64,000 bases of DNA from Anaerolineaceae bacterium (GTDB lineage Bacteria; Chloroflexota; Anaerolineae; Aggregatilineales; Phototrophicaceae): positions 1 to 64,000 of the forward strand of contig JAPOVC010000012.1 in the NCBI GenBank assembly GCA_026708325.1, given 5' to 3'. This document shows positions 39,801 to 46,199 of this stretch, in pieces. Under the pieces are notes generated by a model. The model had not been told where the DNA came from. It saw only the letters and a list, made by a program, of their open reading frames with translations, and ran no database searches. Both the position numbers and the translations under genes were made by a program. Positions within the stretch are counted from its first letter, which is position 1. Every line of letters begins with the position of its first letter.

Positions 39801-40088
39801 GTCGGGGCGGTTGGGTTCGGCCAGGGGCAGCAGGTAGTCGTTGTGGGACCAGCCGGTCGTGCCGTCCTGGCGGCGAATGTGGCTCCATTCCTCGCCGCGC
39901 TGCAGCAATTCGACGACCTCGCGCGGCGTCAGCAGGGTGATGATGTCGTCGTCGGTCGAGGGGCCTTCGCGCAGGCGCAGGCGCACGTCCGCGACCTCCA
40001 GCCATGCAGGCTCGAGCTCCTGGGCGTGGGTGGATGTGGCGGTGGCGATGAGCAAGAGCAGGAGGACTGCTGGCAGTCTGGCGCTCAA
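36819..40088 (-). CDS. M13: first gene of the long operon, SH3b-gluzincin-SH3b-ankyrin, TTG start
   Basis: 1,089 aa. The frame stays open far upstream into trpS, but the protein clearly begins at TTG 40088: GGAGG lies 7 nt before it, the signal peptide starts there (LSARLPAVLLLLL...THA|QE), and the sequence aligns base by base with the ATG start of M2. Zinc motif HEFLH 244-248 is intact, but the third ligand is Asp264 (SWVDDGLATLW) instead of Glu; a conservative change of uncertain effect. The first ankyrin block type matches M9, and the last repeat has a cysteine pair (LDFCGRSCNQE) shared with M7. As the first gene after the predicted promoter it probably leads a nine-gene, 29.5-kb transcript (M13-M5). 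Confidence 0.88.
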   Translation of the reverse strand: MSARLPAVLLLLLIATATSTHAQELEPAWLEVADVRLRLREGPSTDDDIITLLTPREVVELLQRGEEWSHIRRQDGTTGWSHNDYLLPLAEPNRPDARRIGEQRVFRIYDAVNSRRITLNAELRAISDHVYFYTHARRGSDVLPEDRALQRSANLFDERIYQQTLDFWGVEDPPDIDGDERIVILVVAGYNPGVQTRGWYAGRNDMPQEASYRGTGFIGISLAGYGVPVGFSASPSIILSTLAHEFLHMLHHQTGGNGVSWVDDGLATLWQTILERVQVLDPTQLTGSFPAKNIQLNLRHNPNHFMSMLFMLYIQERLGRETLREFATHPEEGLDALDAVLASHEDGLDADTFFADWVLTNILFDSQRQGGQFGYQLLPGSELSLPAISSPIRQLPAGFLSEARPYSAIYYELPPSAGGENVDRLLLDLRLRASAPQDAWLQMVEVLPERIVVQRFRASEYRDRPAVATLSEASERRVLAISPFTPGARLRTQPVRFTLALRALPTTADAGARVTAVLNLRRTPEIGDNILGRLRPCSFVQVLQREAHWSQVRNDDGLIGWSHNDFLYHPDSPAPERSGDPCATLPRAAHSGNVSEVQSLLAGGVPVNSRDVYGRTALHEAAFWGHERVIASLLRAGADAGVQDNAGRTPLDEALYSGDANSIAQLVRAREGLDLSDPAIRPLLIDAAATGNNDLLGKILASNHDVNWRDASGRTALAAAAENGREEALRQLLAAGADHSLPDKSGHTPLMRAAASGKVGALAILHKAGARINDIGLDRHTALMLAAANGHALAVAWLLLIADAWVHDAQPDNERSALHLAAANGHEAVVAMLLLRGADPAAPDRDGFTPLHLARAAGHDRAARFLNMVEAEEARPVHPRPDWSLLPATFAAASHGNLEEVDRLINDATPFKAHNSEGLTPLMLAARGGHPDVVLLLLLAGAHPDQRGNMNRDEPALFFTIRSGHDVISAMLLLAGAFPGDSPNIVFSTNESSALTWAADYGREDIVHLLLGLRGNRQRNVNERGTFGRTPLIYAVSNGHTAVVRTLLAAGADPTLLPTHRNIASILDFCGRSCNQEMRNSLLAAVADA

Positions 40089-40171
40089 CGCAATCCCTCC
40101 GGACCCGCTGACAGGGCGAGAAATCGCGGCGCCCGGCAGAAATCTCACGTGTTTTGCCTGACGTCGGGCGA

Positions 40172-40200
40172 TTGTTAATGAAGAAACAATTGTATCGCAA
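40172..40200 (-). promoter_or_regulatory. Predicted promoter of the M13-M5 operon
   Basis: Minus strand: TTGCGA (40200-40195), 17 nt, TAACAA (40177-40172), about 84 nt before the M13 start. The bases GCATTGCGATACAATTGTTT at its left end are shared almost exactly with the M2 promoter, including the ACAATTGT palindrome. The following leader up to the start codon (CGCCCTGTCA..., GGTCCGGAGGG) is also similar to that of M2. Confidence 0.5.
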
Positions 40201-40236
40201 TGCATTTGGCCCTGCGACCGCGCGCCGGGGCGCGGG

Positions 40237-40242
40237 TATACT
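40237..40242 (+). promoter_or_regulatory. Candidate -10 element of trpS
   Basis: TATACT lies 38 nt before the trpS ATG, in the divergent spacer shared with M13. No good -35 is seen (TGCGAC is 18 nt upstream). GCGCGCC and GGGCGCGC flank the -10 as an inverted repeat. Confidence 0.35.
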
Positions 40243-40280
40243 GGGCGCGCGACAAGGGCAGGAGGACGGCGACAGCGCTT

Positions 40281-41318
40281 ATGGACACGGCCAGGCAACA
40301 CAAGCGGGTGCTCTCCGGCATCCAGCCGACCGGCAACCTGCACATCGGCAACTACCTTGGCGCCCTGCTGCAATGGGTGCGCTTCCAGGAGCAGTACGAC
40401 GCCTACTACTGCGTCGTGGACCTGCACGCCATCACCGTGCCGCACGACGCCAGCCAGCTGCGCGCACACACCTTGGAGGTCACCGCGCTCTACCTCGCGG
40501 CCGGCCTCGACCCGCAGCGGGCGACCATCTTCGTGCAGTCGCACAACCCGGCGCACGCCGAACTGGCCTGGCTCCTGACCTGTCTGACACCCCTGGGCTG
40601 GCTGAACCGCATGACGCAATACAAGGACAAGGCGGCCAGACAACAGGAGGAGTCCGTCAACGCCGGGTTGCTGGGCTACCCCGTGCTGATGGCCGGCGAC
40701 ATCCTGCTCTACCAGGCGCACTACGTCCCGGTCGGCGACGACCAGCGCCAGCACGTCGAACTGACGCGCGACCTCGGCCAGCGTTTCAACAGCCTTTTCG
40801 GCGAGACCTTCACCCTGCCCGAGGTGGTCAACCCGGAGACCGGCGCGCGCGTGATGGGCCTTGATGAACCCAACAACAAAATGAGCAAGAGCGCCAGCGG
40901 CGAGAACCACGCCATCTTCCTGCTCGATCCGCCGGACCTCATCCGTCGCAAGATCATGCGCGCCACCACCGATTCCGGGCGCGAGATCCGCTTCAGCGAC
41001 GACCCGGCGAAGGCCGGCGTCAACAACCTGCTGACCATTTATCAGGCGCTGACGCATGGTGAGCGCAATGCCGTCGAGGCGGAATTTGACGGCAGGGGCT
41101 ACGGCGACCTGAAGAAGGCGGTCGTGGCGGCGGTGACCGATACGCTTGCGCCGCTGCAGGAGCGCTACCGCGAGATCAGCGCCGAGCCCGGCTACGTGGA
41201 ACAGGTGCTGGCCGATGGCGCCGAACGCGCGGCGGCGATCTCCGAGCGCACCCTGAAGTCGGTGAAGGACCAGATGGGATTCCTGGAACCGGCGCGGCGC
41301 TGGCCGGGCGCGGGCTGA
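40281..41318 (+). CDS. trpS: Tryptophanyl-tRNA synthetase
   Basis: 345 aa, the usual size for the bacterial enzyme, which charges tRNA-Trp with tryptophan using ATP. Class I signatures are present: GNLHIGNYLGA (HIGH-type motif, HIGN 21-24) and KMSKS 200-204. The GDDQRQHVELTRDL segment of the family is also clear. I chose ATG 40281 because the conserved N-terminus (KRVLSGIQPTGNLH) follows directly; an in-frame upstream ATG at 40200 would add 27 atypical residues and overlap the promoter region. GGAGG stands 16 nt before the ATG, further than normal. The hydroxyproline dehydratase starts 3 nt after its stop, so the two are co-transcribed. Confidence 0.96.
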   Translation: MDTARQHKRVLSGIQPTGNLHIGNYLGALLQWVRFQEQYDAYYCVVDLHAITVPHDASQLRAHTLEVTALYLAAGLDPQRATIFVQSHNPAHAELAWLLTCLTPLGWLNRMTQYKDKAARQQEESVNAGLLGYPVLMAGDILLYQAHYVPVGDDQRQHVELTRDLGQRFNSLFGETFTLPEVVNPETGARVMGLDEPNNKMSKSASGENHAIFLLDPPDLIRRKIMRATTDSGREIRFSDDPAKAGVNNLLTIYQALTHGERNAVEAEFDGRGYGDLKKAVVAAVTDTLAPLQERYREISAEPGYVEQVLADGAERAAAISERTLKSVKDQMGFLEPARRWPGAG

Positions 41319-41321
41319 AGC

Positions 41322-42353
41322 ATGGTCAACTGGGAGCCGCCGACCCACTGGGGTCGCGTCAGGACCATCGACGCGCACGCCGCCGGCGAGCCCCTGCGCG
41401 TCATCTGCAGCGGCTTCCCCCTGCCCGCCGGCGCGACCATCCTCGAACGGCGGGAAGCAGCGCGACGCCACTACGATCACCTGCGGCGCAGCCTGATGTG
41501 GGAGCCGCGCGGCCACGCCGACATGTACGGCTGTCTGCTGACGCCGCCGGCCACGGATGACGGCGACCTCGGCGTGCTCTTCCTGCACAACGAGGGCTAC
41601 AGCACCATGTGCGGCCACGGCATCATCGGCCTGGTCACGGTGGGGCTGGAGTGCGGCCTGTTCGCCATGCCGTCGGGTCGCCGCGAGATACGTATCGATG
41701 CGCCCGCCGGACGCATTGTGGCCACGCCCCACTGGCAGGACGGGCGCGTGGCGGCGGTCAGCTTCCTGAACGTGCCCTCTTTCGTGCTCATGCAGGACCT
41801 GGACGTGGCGGTGCCCGGCCTGGGCGACATCCGCTGCGACGTCGCCTTCGGCGGCGCCTTTTACGCCCTGGTCGACGTCGCGCAGACGGGTCTGGCGCTG
41901 GAGCCGCAGAACAGCGACGCCCTGATCGCCGCCGGCCGGGCCATCAAGCGGGCGATCATGGCGACGCAGCGCATCGAGCACCCGGCGGGCGACCCCGACC
42001 TCAACTTCCTCTACGGCACGATCTTCAGCGAACTGCGGCCGCCCGGCAGCGAGGTCCACAGCCGCAACGCCTGCGTCTTCGCCGAGGGCGAACTGGACCG
42101 CAGCCCGACGGGTACCGGCGTCAGTTCGCGGGCGGCGCTGTATCACGCGCGCGGCGAACTGGCCGCGGGCGAGACGCTGCAGATCGAGAGTCTGATCGGC
42201 ACGCGCTTTTCGGTGCGGATTGTGGCTAGTACGCAGGTTGGCGCGCTGCCGGCCGTCATTCCGGAGGTCAGGGGTAGCGCCTCCATCACCGGCATGCACG
42301 ACTTCCTGATCGACCCCGCCGACCCCCTGCGCGAGGGCTTTCTGCTGCGCTAG
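41322..42353 (+). CDS. Proline racemase-family protein, probable trans-3-hydroxy-L-proline dehydratase
   Basis: 343 aa. The proline racemase fold is evident from GEPLRVI near the N-terminus, the first active-site motif MCGHG (Cys97) and the second motif DRSPTGTG. In racemases and 4-hydroxyproline epimerases the second motif carries a catalytic Cys; here it is Thr263, the residue that characterises trans-3-hydroxy-L-proline dehydratases, which convert the imino acid to pyrroline-2-carboxylate in the cytoplasm. No delta-1-pyrroline-2-carboxylate reductase is seen nearby. The start overlaps nothing and is 3 nt after trpS. The last codons (EGFLLR) form the first unit of the 43-bp repeat that follows. 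The substrate class is well supported, the exact substrate less so. Collagen-derived hydroxyproline would fit an animal-associated bacterium, but that is speculation. Confidence 0.85.
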   Translation: MVNWEPPTHWGRVRTIDAHAAGEPLRVICSGFPLPAGATILERREAARRHYDHLRRSLMWEPRGHADMYGCLLTPPATDDGDLGVLFLHNEGYSTMCGHGIIGLVTVGLECGLFAMPSGRREIRIDAPAGRIVATPHWQDGRVAAVSFLNVPSFVLMQDLDVAVPGLGDIRCDVAFGGAFYALVDVAQTGLALEPQNSDALIAAGRAIKRAIMATQRIEHPAGDPDLNFLYGTIFSELRPPGSEVHSRNACVFAEGELDRSPTGTGVSSRAALYHARGELAAGETLQIESLIGTRFSVRIVASTQVGALPAVIPEVRGSASITGMHDFLIDPADPLREGFLLR

Positions 42354-42487
42354 TTCTTCCCTTGTCTATTGCGCGGCGGGCTTTCTACTGCGCCAGTTCT
42401 TCCCTTGTCTTTAGCGCGACGGGCTTTCTGTTGCGCCAGTTCTTCCCTTGTCTATTGCGCGGCGGTTTCTCTGCTGCGCCAGTCGAC
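42335..42487. repeat. 43-bp tandem repeat, about 3.5 copies
   Basis: Units begin at 42335, 42378, 42421 and 42464 (partial) and start with GGGCTTTCT, then a TGCGC[C/T]AGTTCTTCCC core. Unit 1 overlaps the last six codons and stop of the dehydratase gene; later units are noncoding. The array ends just before the stop of the convergent DM13 gene. It probably arose by duplication of the gene's own 3' end. The pyrimidine-rich core might affect termination between the convergent genes. Confidence 0.85.
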
Positions 42488-42500
42488 AGGCCCTGGCGCG

Positions 42501-43148
42501 TCAGCCGCCGGGGTCCGTCAGTTCTGCGGAGCTGAAGACCACGTTAAAGGGCACGCAGTAGATGACCGCGCTCCTGTATTCCGACAGGTTCACCTCGGCC
42601 GGGATGTTGTAGTTCTGGTTGCCGACGTTGCCCTTGAGCGGCCCCAGATCGATGTACTCACCGCTCGCGCCCACGCCGGCGAAGATGCTGGTCGGGACGT
42701 TTTTGGTCAGCAGCACGTGCAATTGCGGGCCATTGGTGACGCGGAAGTCCTCGAAGCGCAGGACGCGCTCCTCACCGGCCAGCCAGACGGTGGCGCTGCC
42801 CTCGGCGCGGTGTACCGGGTCGATTTCAATCCAGGTGCCGCTGAGCAGAGGATGCGGCTCCGGCGCGCTGTCGGGCATGTCGTCCTGCATGTCCTTGTCG
42901 GGTTCCATCATCGCGCGGGCCGTGTCGGCGGCCATGGCGACGCCATCCTCGCCTGCCCCGGCCATTTCAAGCAGGACCTCGAGCCGCTCGTCGGGCATGT
43001 CGCGCACACTCTCACGCTCGGCGCTGCTCAGCATGGGAAAGGCCTCGTCGACTTCATCATTGATGAAGAAGGTCCAGGGTCGCGTGACGAGCACCAGGAC
43101 GACGGCGACCAGCACAAGGGCGGAAATGACAAGACGTCTACGGTCCAT
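42501..43148 (-). CDS. Membrane-anchored DM13-domain protein
   Basis: 215 aa. Residues ~7-22 form one N-terminal membrane segment or uncleaved signal (LVISALVLVAVVLVLV) after MDRRR. A Met/Asp-rich linker (~75-95) follows, then a DM13 domain (~100-212) with its typical features: HRAEGSATVWL, VLRFEDFRVTNGPQLHVLL, IDLGPLKGNVGNQNYNIP and VIYCVPFNVVFSSAEL with the family's single conserved Cys. DM13 domains are proposed to bind a redox cofactor, but this is not well proven. It should face the outside of the cytoplasmic membrane. AGGAGG lies 5 nt before the ATG. It is the last gene of the five-gene minus-strand operon, 11 nt after the MOSC gene. Confidence 0.85.
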   Translation of the reverse strand: MDRRRLVISALVLVAVVLVLVTRPWTFFINDEVDEAFPMLSSAERESVRDMPDERLEVLLEMAGAGEDGVAMAADTARAMMEPDKDMQDDMPDSAPEPHPLLSGTWIEIDPVHRAEGSATVWLAGEERVLRFEDFRVTNGPQLHVLLTKNVPTSIFAGVGASGEYIDLGPLKGNVGNQNYNIPAEVNLSEYRSAVIYCVPFNVVFSSAELTDPGG

Positions 43149-43159
43149 GATGGCCTCCT

Positions 43160-43831
43160 TCAGGCCCTGGCCTCAATGGCGAGGCGGCGTCCGGCGAAAT
43201 ACTCGCGCCATTCGGGGGAGAGCCCCGGGAGCTGGCTGGCGCGTGCCGTGGCAGCGGGGTCATCGGGTTGCAGCAGGCGCAGGCGAAAGACGGCGCGCAC
43301 GCTCATGGGCTGTTCCTCCCGCTCTGTCAGTGAGACGCGGTCACCGGCGCCCAGCTTACCCGTCTGCAACACACGCAGGTAACAGCCGCAGCGTTCGGAC
43401 TGCGTGAAGGTCCTGACGAAGTCGGGCAGGCCCATGCGATGCGCCAGCTTGTGGCAGGGGATGCGCGGCTGACTGACCTGCAGCAGGGTCTCCCCCACGC
43501 GCCAGACGTCGCCGATGCAGACCGCATCTTCATCGAGGCCGCCGATGGTGAGGTTTTCGCCGAAGTGGCCGGGAGTCAGGTCATCGCGCTCCAGTTGCTG
43601 CGCCCACCAGGCGTAGTGGTCGCGGGAATAGGCGTAGACGGCCTGGTGCGGCCCGCCATGGTGCTGCAGGTCCGCCTGGCCATCGCCCTCAAGGTTGGTG
43701 GGGCCCAGCCGCACCCGCCCCGTCACCGGGCGCTTGTAGATACCGGTGCGCAGCAGGCCGCCGCGCGCCGGCACGGTGACCGGCACACCGACGTTGACGG
43801 AGTGCAGCTGCATGCCCCCGCTCCCGCTCAT
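43160..43831 (-). CDS. MOSC-domain protein, YiiM-like
   Basis: 223 aa. The MOSC sulfur-carrier domain is seen from QHHGGPHQAVYAY (56-68), the FGENLTIGGLDED stretch and the conserved cysteine in QPRIPCHKL (Cys126). The C-terminal helical part (LSPEWREYFAGRR) is typical of the YiiM subfamily. E. coli YiiM, with molybdenum cofactor, reduces N-hydroxylated bases; the same role is plausible but untested. ATG 43831 lies 1 nt after the RidA stop (TGAGATG), so the two are translationally coupled. ATG 43813 (MQLHSV), preceded by a GGGAG-type site, is an alternative start. Confidence 0.88.
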   Translation of the reverse strand: MSGSGGMQLHSVNVGVPVTVPARGGLLRTGIYKRPVTGRVRLGPTNLEGDGQADLQHHGGPHQAVYAYSRDHYAWWAQQLERDDLTPGHFGENLTIGGLDEDAVCIGDVWRVGETLLQVSQPRIPCHKLAHRMGLPDFVRTFTQSERCGCYLRVLQTGKLGAGDRVSLTEREEQPMSVRAVFRLRLLQPDDPAATARASQLPGLSPEWREYFAGRRLAIEARA

Positions 43832-43832
43832 C

Positions 43833-44213
43833 TCACACCAGGGCTACGGTCTCGATCTCGACGAGAGCGCCCAGCGGCAGGCCGGCCACGGCGACGGTGG
43901 AACGGGCCGGCGGGTCCTGCGGGAAATACTGCGCGTAGATGCTGTTGACCGTTGCGAAGTCGTCCATGCTGGCGAGGAAGATAGTGGTCTTGACGACGCG
44001 TTCCGGGGCCGAGCCGGCGGCGCGCAGCACGGCGCTGATGTTCTCAAGCACCTGGCGCGTCTGCGCCTCAACGCCGCCTTCGGCCAGGGCGCCGCTGCCG
44101 GGCACGATGCCGACCTGCCCGGCGGTGAAGACGAAGCCGTTGGCGCTGACGGCGTGCGAATAGGGGCCCAGCGCGGCGGGCGCGTCCGGGGCCGAAATGA
44201 TGGTTCTGGACAT
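43833..44213 (-). CDS. ridA: RidA-family enamine/imine deaminase
   Basis: 126 aa, standard RidA size. The family hallmarks are GPYSHAV, FTAGQVG and the C-terminal RSTVAVAGLPLGALVEIE, with catalytic Arg104 and Glu119/Glu121. RidA proteins hydrolyse reactive 2-aminoacrylate made by PLP-dependent dehydratases, releasing ammonia in the cytoplasm. GGAG precedes the ATG. It sits 75 bp after the glycosyltransferase gene and directly before the MOSC gene; both YiiM-type MOSC and RidA proteins deal with reactive nitrogen metabolites, which may explain the pairing (inference). Confidence 0.9.
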   Translation of the reverse strand: MSRTIISAPDAPAALGPYSHAVSANGFVFTAGQVGIVPGSGALAEGGVEAQTRQVLENISAVLRAAGSAPERVVKTTIFLASMDDFATVNSIYAQYFPQDPPARSTVAVAGLPLGALVEIETVALV

Positions 44214-44288
44214 GGGAACTCCAGGCGGTCGTTGAGGTGAACGCGGGCATTGTAGCGGCCGGACGCGCCAGGCGCGAGTCCGGCGCGC

Positions 44289-45398
44289 CTACAGGGAGGC
44301 CAGCAGGGCCTCAATCCGCTCGACGCGCTGGTCGTAACGGTGATGGGCCAGCACGTGCTCGCGGGCGCGGCGGGCCATTTCCTCGCGTTCGTCGTCATGC
44401 GCCAGGAACCAGGCGACCTTGTCGCGCAGGTCCGCCTCGTCGCGAAAGGTGAGGATGTTTTCGCCGGGCGTGAACCATTCGTGAATGCCGGGCCGGTCGT
44501 CGGTGATCTGCAGGGTTCCGACGCCGGCGGCCTCGAATAGACGCATGTTGCCGCCGTACTGCATGGTCTGCCCGTGCGGATTGACGGTCAACTTCGCGGC
44601 CGAGAGGATCTCCAGCATCGGCGCGCCCAGTGCCTCGCCGCGCAGGAAGGGACGCAGTTCCGCCGGTACGTCGTGAACGCTCCAGATCCCGAGATCAAAA
44701 TCGCGCAGGGCAGCCAGTGCGCGCACGCGCTCGCCGTAAATGTGGGGCGGCAAGAGGGTGCCGACGAAGGCGACGTCGCAGGCCAGGTCGGCGCGTTGGT
44801 CGGCATTGGGCTGGCGCGGAAAGTGGAAATCGGGTTCCATGGCACTCAGGGGCAGACAGATCACCTGCCGGGCGCCAAGCTCCCGCAGTTGATAGCTGTG
44901 GTAGTCATCGTTCACCAGCGCGAGGTCCCACAGGCCGGCCGCCTGTTCGTCCAGCGGAAAGCTGAAGATGAGAGAGGACTCACCACTGGCGTAGAGCAGG
45001 CGGCAGTTGTGGTCACGTTTGATACTCGCCAGGGTTGATGGCAGGATGGTCCGGTTGCCGGAGCCCAGCCACAGGACGTCGGGTTTAAAGTCCTCGACCG
45101 CATGCAGCAACTCCCGGTTGCGCCGATGTAGCTGCAGGTTGAGTCGCGGTGGCAGCAACTGCGCCAGCGCCTGCGCCGCCTTGCGGGGCGTAAAGCCGGC
45201 ACGAAAGCGGTAATTGCGGGCGAATCGTTCGCGCCAGAAGACGGCGACGTCATGACCGCGGCGGCGCATTGCGCGCTCGAAAAAGCTTTCCTTCATGCTG
45301 GTCGGAAAGAGCGGCGGCGTTTCGCCTGGTGCAGTGTTGGCGATGGCATCTTTCATCTCTGTGACGTGCGCAAGGGAAGCGACGAAGAGGATGCGCAA
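44289..45398 (-). CDS. CgeB-like GT-B glycosyltransferase
   Basis: 369 aa, soluble. The N-terminal Rossmann half begins at once (RILFVASLAHV) and has the DVLWLGSG and LYASGESS segments. The C-terminal half has DVAFVGTLLPPHIYGERVRAL, ILSAAKLTVNPHG and the nucleotide-sugar site pattern NMRLFEAAGVGTLQITDDRPGIHEWF, typical of CgeB / glycosyl transferase family 1_2 proteins. The sugar donor and acceptor cannot be told. The start is TTG 45398, since the beta-strand that opens the domain begins right there and the next in-frame ATG would remove it. The start lies 2 nt after the stop of the DtxR gene, so it is probably translated by coupling. Confidence 0.82.
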   Translation of the reverse strand: MRILFVASLAHVTEMKDAIANTAPGETPPLFPTSMKESFFERAMRRRGHDVAVFWRERFARNYRFRAGFTPRKAAQALAQLLPPRLNLQLHRRNRELLHAVEDFKPDVLWLGSGNRTILPSTLASIKRDHNCRLLYASGESSLIFSFPLDEQAAGLWDLALVNDDYHSYQLRELGARQVICLPLSAMEPDFHFPRQPNADQRADLACDVAFVGTLLPPHIYGERVRALAALRDFDLGIWSVHDVPAELRPFLRGEALGAPMLEILSAAKLTVNPHGQTMQYGGNMRLFEAAGVGTLQITDDRPGIHEWFTPGENILTFRDEADLRDKVAWFLAHDDEREEMARRAREHVLAHHRYDQRVERIEALLASL

Positions 45399-45400
45399 GG

Positions 45401-46081
45401 TCAGGAACTCCAGGCCTCGACCAGGATACAGTCCGCCGCCGCGCGCGCGATGCGCTGCAAGCGGCCGTTGACGCGCAGCGCCAGCGGCCCGTCAGCGGCG
45501 GCGTCACCCATGATTTCGACACGCGCGTTGAGCGTTATCCCCTGGCTGACGATGACCCGCAGCATGTCCTCACTGCGGGTGCGAATGCGCGAGACGACGG
45601 CCGGCCGGTCCGGCGGCCACGCGCTGAGGGGCTGCAGGCGACGGCGCAGGATGGTGCCATCCGGCGCCGGGATGGGGTCGCCGTGGGGGTCGAGACCGGG
45701 CTCGTGCAAACGGCTGGCAATGGCCTCGATGAAGCGCTCCGAGACGGCGTGCTCAAGGCGTTCGGCCTCGGCGTGCACCTCGGGCAGTTCGTAGCCCAGC
45801 TCTTCCACCAGAAAGAGTTCGATCAGGCGGTGGCGGCGCAGGATCATGAGCGCCTCGTTTTCGCCGGCGGGCGTCAGCCGGATGCCGCGCCACTTGCGCC
45901 AGCTGACGAGGCCGGCCTCTTCCAGACGCTGCGTCATATCGCTCACGGAAGGCGCTGAAATCTGCAGGATTTCCGCCATGGCGCTGGTCGATACCAGTTC
46001 GCTGCCCTGTTGCAGGGTTAACAGCGACTTGAGAAAGTTCTGCACCGATTCCGATTGCAGGAGTCCGCGCCGGGCTGCCAT
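45401..46081 (-). CDS. DtxR/MntR-family metal-dependent transcriptional regulator
   Basis: 226 aa. Winged helix-turn-helix ~8-75 (SAMAEILQISAPSVSDMTQRLEEAGLV), dimerisation/metal domain ~80-130 with RLIELFLVEELGY and the EVHAEAERLEHAVS segment that holds the Glu/Glu/His metal ligands, then a C-terminal FeoA/SH3-like domain (~150-225). Such proteins repress genes when bound to iron or manganese. Three-domain architecture fits DtxR/IdeR or long MntR forms; the metal cannot be decided. ATG 46081 (MAARRGLL) is chosen because the upstream open frame overlaps the divergent gene. It heads a five-gene operon and is divergent from the M24-like gene with a 118-bp spacer. Confidence 0.88.
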   Translation of the reverse strand: MAARRGLLQSESVQNFLKSLLTLQQGSELVSTSAMAEILQISAPSVSDMTQRLEEAGLVSWRKWRGIRLTPAGENEALMILRRHRLIELFLVEELGYELPEVHAEAERLEHAVSERFIEAIASRLHEPGLDPHGDPIPAPDGTILRRRLQPLSAWPPDRPAVVSRIRTRSEDMLRVIVSQGITLNARVEIMGDAAADGPLALRVNGRLQRIARAAADCILVEAWSS

Positions 46082-46199
46082 GGGTCGTCGCCCCGTTGTT
46101 CGCCAGACCAGCATAGCACACCCGGGCCCGGCGTGGCGCAGCATCGTCCGGGCGCGTACAATCTCTCGCCGTGAAGCCCGCGAGCCGGAGATGCCAGGG

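Noticed and set aside
36819-42299. A 1,826-codon open frame that would extend M13 across trpS and the dehydratase gene
   Set aside because: The N-terminal ~737 codons are antisense to two clear conserved genes and look like low-complexity His/Arg/Gln-rich shadow sequence; signal peptide and ribosome site fix the real start at TTG 40088.
45846-46199. N-terminal extension of the M24-like protein
   Set aside because: The extension is antisense to the DtxR-family gene and lacks any M24 similarity; the conserved domain starts just after ATG 46200.
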